Of a stretch of 64,000 bases of DNA, positions 37,672-45,643 are shown piece by piece. A program made the position numbers and the translations under genes. A model generated the notes under the pieces. It ran no database searches and had not been told where the DNA came from. It saw only the letters and a list, made by a program, of their open reading frames with translations. The stretch spans positions 89,255 through 153,254 of the forward strand of contig NZ_SNYS01000006.1 in the NCBI RefSeq assembly GCF_004363215.1. Reading direction: 5' to 3'. This DNA comes from Methanimicrococcus blatticola. Lineage in GTDB: Archaea > Halobacteriota > Methanosarcinia > Methanosarcinales > Methanosarcinaceae. The stretch's first letter is position 1. Each line of letters starts with the position of its first letter.

Positions 37672-37940
37672 TTGACTTCGGACTTGTCACCACCATTGCG
37701 CTTGTTATTGCGACTTGCGCATTGTTTTTGGCCGTTTACCGTTTGTTTGTCGGCCCGACAATCATGGACAGAGTGGCATCTGTTGACGCGATCGGCAACA
37801 CGCTTGTCGTGATTTTTGCGATTTACGCCTTCTCCCAGCAATCGACATTCTTAATCGACATTGCCATTTTACTGGCGTTAATTTCGTTTATCGGCACTTT
37901 AGCATTGGCTAAATACATTGACAAAGGGGAGGTGTTCTGA
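37668..37940 (+). CDS. mrpF: Mrp antiporter subunit F
   Basis: A 90-residue three-helix MrpF/PhaF protein. FVGPTIMDRVASVDAIGNTLV and a DIAILLALISFIGTLALAKYI C-terminus match the family. It overlaps mrpE by 4 bp and abuts mrpG. Confidence 0.94.
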   Translation: MIDFGLVTTIALVIATCALFLAVYRLFVGPTIMDRVASVDAIGNTLVVIFAIYAFSQQSTFLIDIAILLALISFIGTLALAKYIDKGEVF

Positions 37941-38678
37941 TTGGATTTTTTGGCAAGCATTGATTTTACCACTATCCGCCTTTACCTCAGCTACGCCTGT
38001 CTCTTGTTCGGTGTTTTTGACGTTTTGGTCGGAATGATCGGCTTAATCCGCCTCCCTGACATTTACAACAGATTGCATGCAACAACAAAAATCGCGACAA
38101 CCGGTGCATTTTTCGTTTTGCTCAGCATTTTGATTCAGGACGGATTTACAGCATTCGGTCTCAAAGCCATCGCAATTGCGATTTTCCTCTTGATGACTGC
38201 GCCGGTTGCCGGCCACGCGATGGGCCGCGCTGCTTACAACATCAACATTCCGCCGTGCGACCAAACGCTCTTTGATGCTTACTGCGGCAAACGCCAAGGT
38301 GATTACTGCGATGATTACGACTTCCATGAAGGTTCTTACGTCTTTTTGGATATTGAAAGAAGAGAAAAGGATCACATTCAGTCAGACCATTATAAAGAAC
38401 GTCTGACAGGACAGTTCGTTGATGAATTATCTGTTCTGGCTCATGATGTCGTTGAACACACGCCCGATACGTTTGTTGAAAGCGATGATGATGACGACGA
38501 AGAATTGATTACCGGATCCGAATCGATTGAAAAATCGGCGCCGTTTTTCGAAAAATTCGAAGAACCGGAAAAGGATCACAACGTTCATGATCAAACAAAT
38601 TCCGAAACGGAAGACGAATCCGAAAACAAATCGAAAGATGAAATGAAAGAACAAGAGGATGAAAAGAAAGACGAATAA
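37941..38678 (+). CDS. mrpG: Mrp antiporter subunit G with long acidic cytosolic tail
   Basis: The N-terminal ~105 residues are a normal three-helix MrpG/PhaG domain (LVGMIGLIRLPDIYNRLHATTKIATTGAF, APVAGHAMGRAAY). A further ~140 residues follow that are not part of the family: a Cys/Asp segment (CDQTLFDAYCGKRQGDYCDD), then a strongly acidic coil-rich stretch with SDDDDDEEL and ending KEQEDEKKDE. GGGGAGGTG upstream supports TTG initiation at 37941, directly after the mrpF stop. The tail may be a docking or ion-sensing extension. This is inference. The stop codon lies in a terminator hairpin. Confidence 0.9.
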   Translation: MDFLASIDFTTIRLYLSYACLLFGVFDVLVGMIGLIRLPDIYNRLHATTKIATTGAFFVLLSILIQDGFTAFGLKAIAIAIFLLMTAPVAGHAMGRAAYNINIPPCDQTLFDAYCGKRQGDYCDDYDFHEGSYVFLDIERREKDHIQSDHYKERLTGQFVDELSVLAHDVVEHTPDTFVESDDDDDEELITGSESIEKSAPFFEKFEEPEKDHNVHDQTNSETEDESENKSKDEMKEQEDEKKDE

Positions 38679-38691
38679 TCATTCGTTTTTT
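38671..38691 (+). terminator. mrp operon terminator around the mrpG stop
   Basis: ACGAAT (38671-38676) pairs with ATTCGT (38681-38686), the TAA stop spans the stem and loop, and a T-run follows. Confidence 0.65.
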
Positions 38692-39086
38692 CTTTCGTTT
38701 TCTTTTTTAATTTTCTTTTGATTCTTTTTTTCTTTTTATTTTTTATAACTCTTATTTTCTCCCTTCATTAACCGTTTCTATCACTTATGTTTTCAATCTC
38801 TTTTTGATTTATTTAAAATCTAATATCTTTTTTAATATTTCATACGAAATCAAAACCTTATTATACAGGTTGTTACGTTCTTAAAATATCGTAACACAAA
38901 AATAATATTTTTGTCGGTTATGATTCCTCTACTCACCTCCTTCAATCATATTATAAACACTATCGCGGAAAGCAATTATCTGCTTTCCGTGTCATAATGT
39001 GTTTTTTCACAGGAGTATGTATTTTTGGTTTATCTTTCGAGCCGTTTTTCGGAATATAAATCGAAAACGGTTACGGAGTTATTATT
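38692..39086 (+). promoter_or_regulatory. Non-coding spacer upstream of the PGF-CTERM protein gene
   Basis: T-rich sequence with one clear hairpin CGGAAAGCA/TGCTTTCCG (38966-38989), followed 12 bp later by a T6 run. This could end an mrp read-through transcript or lie in the leader of the next gene. TATA-like ATTATAAACAC lies near 38949-38959. No credible gene is seen. Confidence 0.4.
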
Positions 39087-40025
39087 ATGTTTAAAAAAAT
39101 TACAATGATTGGCTTATTGGCATTTTTGATTTTGCTTTTTGCAGCGGCGCCCGCATCTGCACACAACGCCGCTTTGATTGTCGGCGATAATATTACCGAC
39201 GCGATGGAAGCGGATTACAACGATTACCTCATTAAAGAGGGTACAACTCTTCCGATTCTTTTGATTCACGGCCACGGCTTTGAATACGATTTCGGCAACG
39301 TTTCAACAGCGGTTAATGTCACAATTGTTTCTCCTGACGGAACCAAAAAGAATGTCACAACTCAAACGGCAACACAAGAAGTTGACAAGATTTTGAGCGG
39401 TGAAAAAGACACAGTGACTTATCAAAAAATCAACTACAACTTCACCCAAAGCGGCACTTACTTCCTTTACGCTACGCTTCCCGGTGAAACAACTGAAATT
39501 GCAAAATTGGCAATTTTTGTCGGTGACGGAACCTGGGATGACTGGAACAAACAGCTCGGTTTGCCGCTTGAATTTACAATGTACACACGCATGGGCGGAT
39601 TGGCTGAAGGCGAAACCGTTTTCGGCAGGCTCGTTTATGAAAACGGCACAGGCGCTGAAAACGTGAAATACTATGTCGAACCCGTCAAAACAGCGGCTGA
39701 AGCAAAAGAACTTTATGATATGCTTGTTTCCAATTACACAACGGGCGAAAGCATTTATTTGATCTACTCCAAGCGCGCCATGACCGATGAAGCCGGAAAA
39801 TTCGTTTCGGCAATTCCCGAAAAAGGCGTTTGGTCATTTGTCGCTTCGGCTGATGTTGACGGCACACCCTACAAAGCAACTTACACCTTCCCTGTTTTGC
39901 CTCAATTTTACGGCACAGCAGACGAATCCTCAAACACCAACAACGAAACACCCGGATTCGGAATCGTTTTCGCGGTTTTAGCTATTATCGGTGTCGGCGC
40001 TGTTCTGTTTATGCGCAGAAAGTAA
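39087..40025 (+). CDS. Cell-surface protein with DUF4198-like domain and PGF-CTERM sorting signal
   Basis: A 312-residue exported protein. It has a signal peptide ending PASAHNA, so the mature protein starts with a His often used in metal-linked DUF4198 proteins. A beta-rich domain follows with LLIHGHGFEYDF and many N-glycosylation sequons. The C-terminus has TPGFGIVFAVLAIIGVGAVLF then RRK, a PGF-CTERM tripartite signal for archaeosortase processing and lipid attachment. CGGAGTTATTATT sets the start. DUF4198 relatives sit near nickel/cobalt uptake genes, but no transporter is adjacent here. Confidence 0.82.
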   Translation: MFKKITMIGLLAFLILLFAAAPASAHNAALIVGDNITDAMEADYNDYLIKEGTTLPILLIHGHGFEYDFGNVSTAVNVTIVSPDGTKKNVTTQTATQEVDKILSGEKDTVTYQKINYNFTQSGTYFLYATLPGETTEIAKLAIFVGDGTWDDWNKQLGLPLEFTMYTRMGGLAEGETVFGRLVYENGTGAENVKYYVEPVKTAAEAKELYDMLVSNYTTGESIYLIYSKRAMTDEAGKFVSAIPEKGVWSFVASADVDGTPYKATYTFPVLPQFYGTADESSNTNNETPGFGIVFAVLAIIGVGAVLFMRRK

Positions 40026-40090
40026 TTTTTGCGTTTTTAATCCCGCTTCGTCGGGATAATTTCAAAAACAAAAACGCCTATCCCCTTTGA

Positions 40091-40128
40091 TTGATTCAAG
40101 ACTTTCTTGAATCAATTTCTTTTTTTTC
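40091..40128 (+). terminator. Terminator after the PGF-CTERM protein gene
   Basis: TTGATTCAAG (40091-40100) pairs with CTTGAATCAA (about 40106-40115), and a long T-run follows. An upstream nested hairpin is GCGTTTTT/AAAAACGC (40031-40077) with ATCCCG/CGGGAT inside. Confidence 0.75.
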
Positions 40129-40296
40129 AAATCAGTACCGTTATTCATTCAGTATTGTTATCATTTTTTGCAATTATTCGGTATTTTTAAAGCATGTCTG
40201 CTTTTATGAAAAAACAATAAAAAAAATGAGTGTTTGAATAAATCAAAACACATGAAAAGCTTCAAACGAAGCTGATTATTATTCGAAATTAAAGAA

Positions 40297-40524
40297 TTAC
40301 TCGACAACGGTTGCGAATGCGTATTTGGGAAGAACTCTTGTAATTTTAACTGTCACTTCTTCGCCTGCGACTGTGTCGGGGACAAAGATGACGTAACCTT
40401 CGACGCGGGCAATGCCGTCGCCTTTCTGAGCAACGTCTTCGATTTTAACATCGTATGTCTTGCCTTCGGAAACCGGTGCTGCGACATTTTCGTTGCTGTT
40501 TTTAAACATTGAATTTTTAAACAT
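40297..40524 (-). CDS. TRAM-domain RNA-binding protein
   Basis: A 75-residue protein. EGKTYDVKIEDVAQKGDGIARVEGYVIFVPDTVAGEEVTVKITRV is a complete stand-alone TRAM domain. Such proteins are abundant in methanogens and act as cold-responsive RNA chaperones. The N-terminus repeats MFKNS twice, so a second ATG (40509) is possible. The ATG at 40524 follows AAAGGTAA. A hairpin AGCTTC/GAAGCT lies about 25-40 bp after the stop. Confidence 0.93.
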   Translation of the reverse strand: MFKNSMFKNSNENVAAPVSEGKTYDVKIEDVAQKGDGIARVEGYVIFVPDTVAGEEVTVKITRVLPKYAFATVVE

Positions 40525-40910
40525 TTTAATTACCTTTAATTATTTTTGTCGGCACTTTTATAAAGTGTCAACTTTTGGAAAAACTAATTTAAAAGAACCG
40601 AACCGTTTGTCGTTATTGCTAAGCAAAAGAGTAAGTTAGAATCTTAATAAATTAATTCTTTGAAAGAAGCAGGACATGTTATAAATACGTTCCGAAAATT
40701 CAAAATCAAAACAAGAGCCGCAATTTTTCAAAACCCGTTTCATTCAAAAAATCTGTTTTTAATGCATGTCGGTTTTTGAATCCGTCAAATTCGCCGCCGA
40801 AAGCGGCAGTCGGCGAAATGTTTATATAAGGTCAAACGGATTTAGAGTATTCATTTTCAAGATAAATTGTTTATTCAGCCGATTGCTCTTGAAATGATTT
40901 TCACAAGCGT

Positions 40911-40984
40911 GGGCCCGTGGCTTAGTCAGGCAGAGCGGCGGACTCTTAATCCGTAGGTCGGGGGTTCAAATCCCTTCGGGCCCG
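40911..40984 (+). tRNA. tRNA-Lys (CTT anticodon)
   Basis: A 74-nt cloverleaf. The acceptor stem is GGGCCCG/CGGGCCC with discriminator G. The D arm contains GGCTTAGTCAGGCAGAGC. The anticodon stem GCGGA/TCCGT encloses loop CTCTTAA with anticodon CTT. The T arm contains GGTTCAAATCC with two G-T pairs. CCA is not encoded and there is no intron. A TATA-like TTTATATAAG lies about 85 bp upstream, and a T7 run follows within 15 bp. Confidence 0.97.
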
Positions 40985-41028
40985 CTTATCATTCATTTTT
41001 TTAAATTTTAAACCCTGCAGCTGTGCTT

Positions 41029-41352
41029 TTATTCGTCCGGGCCCCACATGTGTTTTTTCACACAAATATTTCCGGCCGGCGTAAACGTAATGCCTTCTCT
41101 TTCTAAAACAGTTCTCTGTAATTCCTGACTGCCGAAAACGTATTCCGGCGAGAGTTTGCCGAGGCTGTTGACAACGCGGTGTGCCGGAAGCCCGGATGGC
41201 GCCGTCCGCATTGCGTATCCGACCTGCCTTGCTGTCAGGCCGCCGATCATCAGAGCGATCTGTCCGTAAGTGGTCACTTTGCCTTCCGGAATCATTGAAA
41301 CGATTTTATAGACTTCCTGATACTTCTTTTGAAAATCTTTTTTCTTTTCCAT
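41029..41352 (-). CDS. Alkyltransferase-like protein (ATL, MGMT fold without active cysteine)
   Basis: A 107-residue MGMT C-terminal domain with GKVTTYGQIA, ARQVGYAMR and PAHRVVNSLGKL. In O6-methylguanine methyltransferases the motif is PCHRV. Here Cys is replaced by Ala, as in ATL proteins that bind alkylguanine and hand the lesion to excision repair instead of repairing it. GAGGG 7 nt upstream supports the ATG at 41352. A GTG at 41385 would overlap the FluC gene stop. It is the last gene of the nikR-FluC group on this strand. Confidence 0.88.
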   Translation of the reverse strand: MEKKKDFQKKYQEVYKIVSMIPEGKVTTYGQIALMIGGLTARQVGYAMRTAPSGLPAHRVVNSLGKLSPEYVFGSQELQRTVLEREGITFTPAGNICVKKHMWGPDE

Positions 41353-41381
41353 CGTTTCCCTCTTATAAAAATCAGATTTTT

Positions 41382-41798
41382 TCACAAAATGTAAAACGCC
41401 GCCAGAAATCCTGCAAAAACAGCGACAGTTCCTGCCGTAATGTTCAAAAATATATTTGCGGCGGCCGCCAGAAATTTCTTTTGTTCCAAATAAATTAAAT
41501 TATCATAAGAGAGGGCTGAAAACGTCGTCAATGACCCGAGAACGCCGGTGTTGAAAAAGAAAACAAAGAGTTCCATATGCCTGAAAATTTCACCCTCCAA
41601 GGAGCCGGCTTCTTTAGAAATGTAAAACGTTACCAAAGCCAATACAAATGTTCCGACTGCATTTGAAATCAAAACGCCGGCCGGAAATGTTGTCTGTTTT
41701 TTGAAAACTTCAACCGTGATGAATCGAATGAAAGCGCCGGCTGTTCCGCCGATTCCGGCAAAAAGGAGTCCTAAAATCGCCATTTCACTAACAGCCAT
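41382..41798 (-). CDS. crcB: Fluoride channel FluC/CrcB, second subunit
   Basis: A 138-residue four-helix protein with GGTAGAFIRF, SNAVGTFVLAL and GSLTTFSALS, the glycine, asparagine and TTFS motifs of FluC fluoride exporters. Fluc channels are antiparallel dimers. This gene and its neighbour, separated by 1 bp, likely form an obligate heterodimer in the membrane. Confidence 0.92.
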   Translation of the reverse strand: MAVSEMAILGLLFAGIGGTAGAFIRFITVEVFKKQTTFPAGVLISNAVGTFVLALVTFYISKEAGSLEGEIFRHMELFVFFFNTGVLGSLTTFSALSYDNLIYLEQKKFLAAAANIFLNITAGTVAVFAGFLAAFYIL

Positions 41799-41799
41799 T

Positions 41800-42324
41800 T
41801 CAAACAGCCCCTTTCAGATTTTTATCTTTGTTTTTGAACATTTTTTCGGCGCAATATTTCCCTAAAAAGGCGGCAAAAATGCCGATGAGTATGATAAATG
41901 TGACATAAATCAAATATTGAATCATGAAGCTTCCTGTCATTATTGAAGTCAAACCCGCCGCCGTTTCATCAAACACGGTTAAAAACGGGCTGAGCATAAA
42001 ATATGAAAAAGTGGTGAAACCGCCTAAAAATCCGGTTCCGATGAATAATCGTTTGTTGAGTTTTAATTTATCGGAATGGATGCCGGGCGTTTCATTTTTG
42101 ACTGCCGGAAGAAACATTAAAAATCCGATTAAAAAACTGCCGACAATGTTGACAAAAATATCTGCGCCCGCTGTCGGGGTTATCATAAAAATAAAAGTTC
42201 TGGCGACTGTTCCCAAAAAGCCGCCGGCAAATACGGAAAAAACGGCAGATTTGGTCAGAAAATCAAAAGTATCCGATTTTGATTTTTTTAAATCGGATTT
42301 GATTTTTTGTTCCGGTTCTGCCAC
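41800..42324 (-). CDS. crcB: Fluoride channel FluC/CrcB, first subunit
   Basis: A 174-residue FluC protein. It has a ~25-residue charged N-terminal extension, then GGFLGTVARTF, VNIVGSFLIGFL and GGFTTFSYFM. An insertion of about 20 residues (KNETPGIHSDKLKLNKR) lies after helix 2. It pairs with the following FluC gene. No fluoride riboswitch could be recognised upstream. The preceding gene is nikR, 36 bp away. Confidence 0.9.
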   Translation of the reverse strand: MAEPEQKIKSDLKKSKSDTFDFLTKSAVFSVFAGGFLGTVARTFIFMITPTAGADIFVNIVGSFLIGFLMFLPAVKNETPGIHSDKLKLNKRLFIGTGFLGGFTTFSYFMLSPFLTVFDETAAGLTSIMTGSFMIQYLIYVTFIILIGIFAAFLGKYCAEKMFKNKDKNLKGAV

Positions 42325-42360
42325 TTCCCTCTTCTCCGTTTGCTCTGTTTTATTGATTGT

Positions 42361-42804
42361 TCAGAGTTTTTCGGTGGACGGAACTGTCGTTAATTTTGAG
42401 AATTTAACGCCGTTGAGTGAAATGATTTTTTCGGCAAGCGATTTGATGTCGCGTCCGTCTCCGTCTAAAACGACAACTTCTAAACAGTTGTCATGATCCA
42501 AATGAATGTGAATAGACGTTTTGATGATGTCGGAATGTTCGTGCTGAATTTCGGCCATCATGTTGGAAAGACCGCGTTTGGTGTGGTCGTAAACCAACGA
42601 AATTGTTCCGATACGGCGTCCTTTGATGTCGTTCATCCATTCGTAATGGTTAATGTAGCTGCGAATCGCATCGCGGATACCTTCTGAGCGTGAAGAATAA
42701 CCTCTTTCTTCGATAATATTATCGAATTTTGTCAAAAGATTATCGGGCAGCGAAACACCGATTCTCATCAGCTCTTTTTCCGAAACTTTTTTGTCGTCAA
42801 TCAT
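42361..42804 (-). CDS. nikR: Nickel-responsive regulator NikR
   Basis: A 147-residue ribbon-helix-helix repressor with an ACT-like metal domain. [36 protein letters not shown] is the DNA-binding part. His88, His99, His101 and Cys107 have exactly the spacing of the high-affinity nickel site in E. coli NikR. GGTGA before the ATG at 42804 sets the start, and a TTG at 42822 is less likely. No nickel transporter is in the window, so it probably acts elsewhere or on its own operon. A palindrome AATCATATGATT at about 42955-42966 lies 150 bp upstream. Confidence 0.93.
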   Translation of the reverse strand: MIDDKKVSEKELMRIGVSLPDNLLTKFDNIIEERGYSSRSEGIRDAIRSYINHYEWMNDIKGRRIGTISLVYDHTKRGLSNMMAEIQHEHSDIIKTSIHIHLDHDNCLEVVVLDGDGRDIKSLAEKIISLNGVKFSKLTTVPSTEKL

Positions 42805-43120
42805 AATATTTTCACCACACAAGTTAATACGGATTAAATACTTCTTTCAGATTTTATAAATCCTGAAAAATTGTATTTTAAATCAGAAAAAACGCTTCTT
42901 TCATCACTTCAATCCATTTGCATGAAGCGTGTTTTAAAAAAGAAGCCCTTTTCAATCATATGATTAAATCATATTTTCATTGAACATATTTAACACTATT
43001 TATTCGTTTATTTTGTTCATTTTATCGAACTCGTATGATTTTGAAATTTTTCTTTCATTTTTATTTTCATTCTTGACTTCATTCAAGTTTGACTTTCATT
43101 CAAGTCCCGGAAATTCACCG

Positions 43121-43160
43121 GATTTCACAGAATCTCACAGATTTCACAGATTTCACAAGA
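43121..43160. repeat. Short tandem repeat ATTTCACAG
   Basis: Four imperfect 9-10-bp units (ATTTCACAG, ATCTCACAG, ATTTCACAG, ATTTCACAAG) in the leader of the peroxiredoxin gene. Confidence 0.7.
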
Positions 43161-43220
43161 ATTTAATGAAATGAACGCTTTCATTTTTTTATCTGATTAA
43201 AATTCAAGGAGTTACAAACA

Positions 43221-43700
43221 ATGCCTGTCTCATCTCTTCAAATCGGTGACAAAGCCCCTGATTTTTGTTTGCCGAACCAAGATTCCGAAAACGTTTGTTT
43301 AAAAGATTTTAAAGGAAAGAAAGTTGTTCTTTATTTCTATCCCAAAGACAATACGGGCGGCTGTAAACAAGAAGCTGTTGACTTTTCGTCATTGAAAAGT
43401 GAATTCGAAAAAAACGGTGCCGTTATTCTCGGCGTCAGCAAAGATACGGTCGCTTCCCATCAAAAATTTATTGAAAAAGCCGGTTTGACAATCACGCTTT
43501 TGGCGGACCCCGAGCTTCAAGTCATCAAAGCTTTTGACGTTTGGCAATTGAAAAAGTTCATGGGCAAAGAAAATATGGGAACTGTCCGTTCCACATTTTT
43601 GATTGACTCCGACGGCAAAATCATAAATGTTTGGAATAATGTCCGCGTCAAAGGTCACGCTGAAGCGGTTTTAGAAGAATTGAAAAATTCGTTGAAATAA
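43221..43700 (+). CDS. bcp: Peroxiredoxin, BCP/PrxQ type
   Basis: A 159-residue thiol peroxidase reducing H2O2 and organic peroxides. GDKAPDFCLPNQD, then YFYPKDNTGGCKQEA with the peroxidatic Cys in P-x3-T-x2-C, and a STFLIDSDGKI strand with the usual Arg before it. The common PGC is GGC here. The start follows AAGGAGTTACAAACA. It is a single-gene unit in an oxygen-sensitive host, presumably a stress defence. Confidence 0.94.
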   Translation: MPVSSLQIGDKAPDFCLPNQDSENVCLKDFKGKKVVLYFYPKDNTGGCKQEAVDFSSLKSEFEKNGAVILGVSKDTVASHQKFIEKAGLTITLLADPELQVIKAFDVWQLKKFMGKENMGTVRSTFLIDSDGKIINVWNNVRVKGHAEAVLEELKNSLK

Positions 43701-43732
43701 TCAAAAGATATGAAATATCTTGAAAGAAATTC

Positions 43733-43812
43733 AAACATAAAAAGTTCAAACACAAAAGTTCAAACATAAAAGGTCAAACACAAAAGTAAAACATAAAAGT
43801 AAAACACGAAAA
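43733..43812. repeat. Imperfect ~13-bp tandem repeat (TTCAAACACAAAAG)
   Basis: Six degenerate units such as TTCAAACATAAAAAG and TAAAACATAAAAG between the convergent peroxiredoxin and H1-like genes. Confidence 0.7.
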
Positions 43813-43863
43813 TATTCAAAAAAAAGAAAAGTAAAAAATGAATTTTAAATTCATTTATTTAAT

Positions 43864-44754
43864 TTATTTGCGGTGGCTGAAGAAATGATAAGCAATGTAT
43901 GTCATTAAAACGGCAACAATACCGTATGCGACATATTTTTCATCCTTGGACATTTTTTTGCCTTTGGATTTTTTCTTTGCTTTTTTGCTTTCTTTCTTTT
44001 CTTTTTTACCGTTTCTGTAAGCTTTGAGCAAGTCCGCGTAATGCATTTCCTTCTCTTTCAAAACCTTCTTTCCGTTGCTGATTTTTTCTTCGAGAATTTC
44101 GTTGATTTCATCGAGATCAATGTCGATGTCAATTTCTTCCCAGCCTTCTTCAGCATTGACGGGAATTGATTTCTTCGGTGCTGCTGTTGATTTTGCCGTT
44201 GATTTTGCCGTTGATTTCGGCGCGGATTTTGTTGCCGTTGTTTTAGCTGCGGGTTTCTTTGCTGCTGTTTTCGGTGCAGCGGCAGTCTTTGTCGCGGCCG
44301 GCTTCGAAGCAGCGGTTGATCGGGTTGCAGTTTTTGCAGCCGGTTTTTTAGAGGCAGTTGTTGCTTTTGCTGCCGGTTTTTTAGCAGCGGCTGTTTTGGC
44401 GGCCGTTGATGTTTTTGCTGCTGTTGTCGTTGTTTTTCTTGCAGTCGTTGTCTTTGTTGCTGCCGGTTTTGCGGCAGATGCTGCGGGCTTTCTTGCCGCG
44501 GTCGTTCTGGACGCTGTTGTTTTTGATGCTGCTGCGGTTGACTTTGCAGCCGGGGTTCGTGCTGTTGTCGTCTTTGTCGCAGTTGTTTTTGCCGGTGTTT
44601 TTGTTGCCGGTTTTGCTGCCGGCTTTGCGGGTGTTGCCGCAGATTTCGGAGCGGTTCCTGTCTTAATTTCAGACGGAATAACAGGTTTAGATGTTGATTT
44701 TGACGCATCCCGAACTGTTCCGGATGTTGTCATCTCTGTAGGTGTGTCAGCCAT
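43864..44754 (-). CDS. Histone-H1-like Ala/Lys/Thr-rich protein with C-terminal membrane anchor
   Basis: A 296-residue protein. Residues about 33-205 are a repetitive KPAAKTTATK-type tract, like eukaryotic linker histone tails and bacterial H1-like proteins, likely to bind DNA or another polyanion. Then come an acidic segment (EEGWEEIDIDIDLDEINEILEE), a Lys-rich segment (KKEKKESKKAKKKSKGKK) and a single hydrophobic helix (YVAYGIVAVLMTYIAYHFF) ending SHRK. A tail-anchored H1-like protein could tether nucleoid to membrane. This is inference. The start follows AGAAGGTAAAGTT. Confidence 0.75.
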   Translation of the reverse strand: MADTPTEMTTSGTVRDASKSTSKPVIPSEIKTGTAPKSAATPAKPAAKPATKTPAKTTATKTTTARTPAAKSTAAASKTTASRTTAARKPAASAAKPAATKTTTARKTTTTAAKTSTAAKTAAAKKPAAKATTASKKPAAKTATRSTAASKPAATKTAAAPKTAAKKPAAKTTATKSAPKSTAKSTAKSTAAPKKSIPVNAEEGWEEIDIDIDLDEINEILEEKISNGKKVLKEKEMHYADLLKAYRNGKKEKKESKKAKKKSKGKKMSKDEKYVAYGIVAVLMTYIAYHFFSHRK

Positions 44755-45004
44755 AACTTTACCTTCTGTGATCGATTATTTTTTTGTTTTTAGTTAAGTT
44801 TTTAGATAATTTTGAAATTAATAAACTAATAACCCCATTAATTTAATATCTATTATTTTTATATAAGCCTTCTTAAATCGTCTCTAAACCAAACATTTTT
44901 CCTTTCCAATTGATTCAAAAAAAATCATTTTTTTAAATTGAAAATTGATTGCGGGAGGATTGTTTTTTAAAACAAAAAATGTTTTTCTTTTCAATATTTT
45001 CTCA

Positions 45005-45060
45005 GTATTTTTCAATACCTTTTCAATACTTTTTCAATACTTTTTCAATATTTTTTCAAT
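45005..45060. repeat. Tandem repeat TTTTTCAATAC
   Basis: About five units of 11-13 bp upstream of the H1-like gene and next to the degenerate structured repeat. Confidence 0.75.
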
Positions 45061-45215
45061 AATTTATCAACCGGAAACATCGTTTTTTATGAAATGAATT
45101 GAAAAATGAATGCCGTTTTAATCATGAAGTTTTCATTCATTTCATTATTTTTAGGGTTAATCGGCATTCGGATTTAATGAAATTATCAAAAAATGATGTT
45201 TGTTTTTTTCAAATA
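45060..45215 (-). repeat. Degenerate partial copy of the structured dispersed repeat
   Basis: GGCATTCGGATTTAATGAAATTATCA and the following GATGTTTG match the end of copy 2 (GGCGTTCGGATTTGATGAATTTTATC...GATGTTTG) in the same orientation. It keeps a stem GAATGCCG/CGGCATTC (45107-45114, 45162-45169), equivalent to the CGAACGCC stem of the full element. It lies directly beside copy 2. Confidence 0.55.
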
Positions 45216-45223
45216 ATAAAAAT

Positions 45224-45600
45224 TTCAAGTACGACCGCAATTCAAGATTTTACGAGCGAAGCGAGTAAAATTGAAGAATTGCGGATTATTCCCCGCCGTC
45301 GTTAAAACAAATTTAGCGATTTATTAATTCGATGATTTATTCGCTGTTTTTGTTGTTTATTCAACGTATGAGTACGAATCTCCAACGCTTCCTTTCATTC
45401 GCTTCGCTCATGAAACTCGCGTTGGAGGCGGTTGTTTTGTCTTTCATAAAATTATAAAAAATAAACATCCGGTTTCAAAATAAAAATAAAAAAAGAACGC
45501 CGGTAAAACCATGAACTAATAATTTTTTAATTTTTCAGGTTTTAATGGGCGTTCGGATTTGATGAATTTTATCAAACCCGATGTTTGGGTTTATTTTTTG
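45224..45600 (-). repeat. Structured dispersed repeat, copy 2 (minus orientation)
   Basis: The reverse complement aligns with 8752-9129. The four stems are kept with complementary changes, for example TTTTAC/GTAAAA where copy 1 has TTTTTGT/ACAAAAA. Reading on the minus strand it begins 44 bp after the mtrH stop, the same placement relative to an upstream gene as copy 1. Confidence 0.85.
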
Positions 45601-45643
45601 ATTTATTTCAAAAAATTCAAAATAAAATCATTTTAAATTAATT

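Noticed and set aside
42324..42361. Fluoride riboswitch before the FluC genes
   Set aside because: The gap is only 36 bp and lacks a recognisable fluoride aptamer.
44058..44708. 216-codon Gln/Arg-rich frame on the minus strand inside the H1-like gene
   Set aside because: It is a frame-shifted reading of the Ala/Lys/Thr repeat, with no ribosome-binding site. The other frame has clear domain order and a normal start.
44075..44797. 240-codon Val/Ala-rich frame on the plus strand opposite the H1-like gene
   Set aside because: It is the antisense of the repeat tract. Composition alone explains its length.
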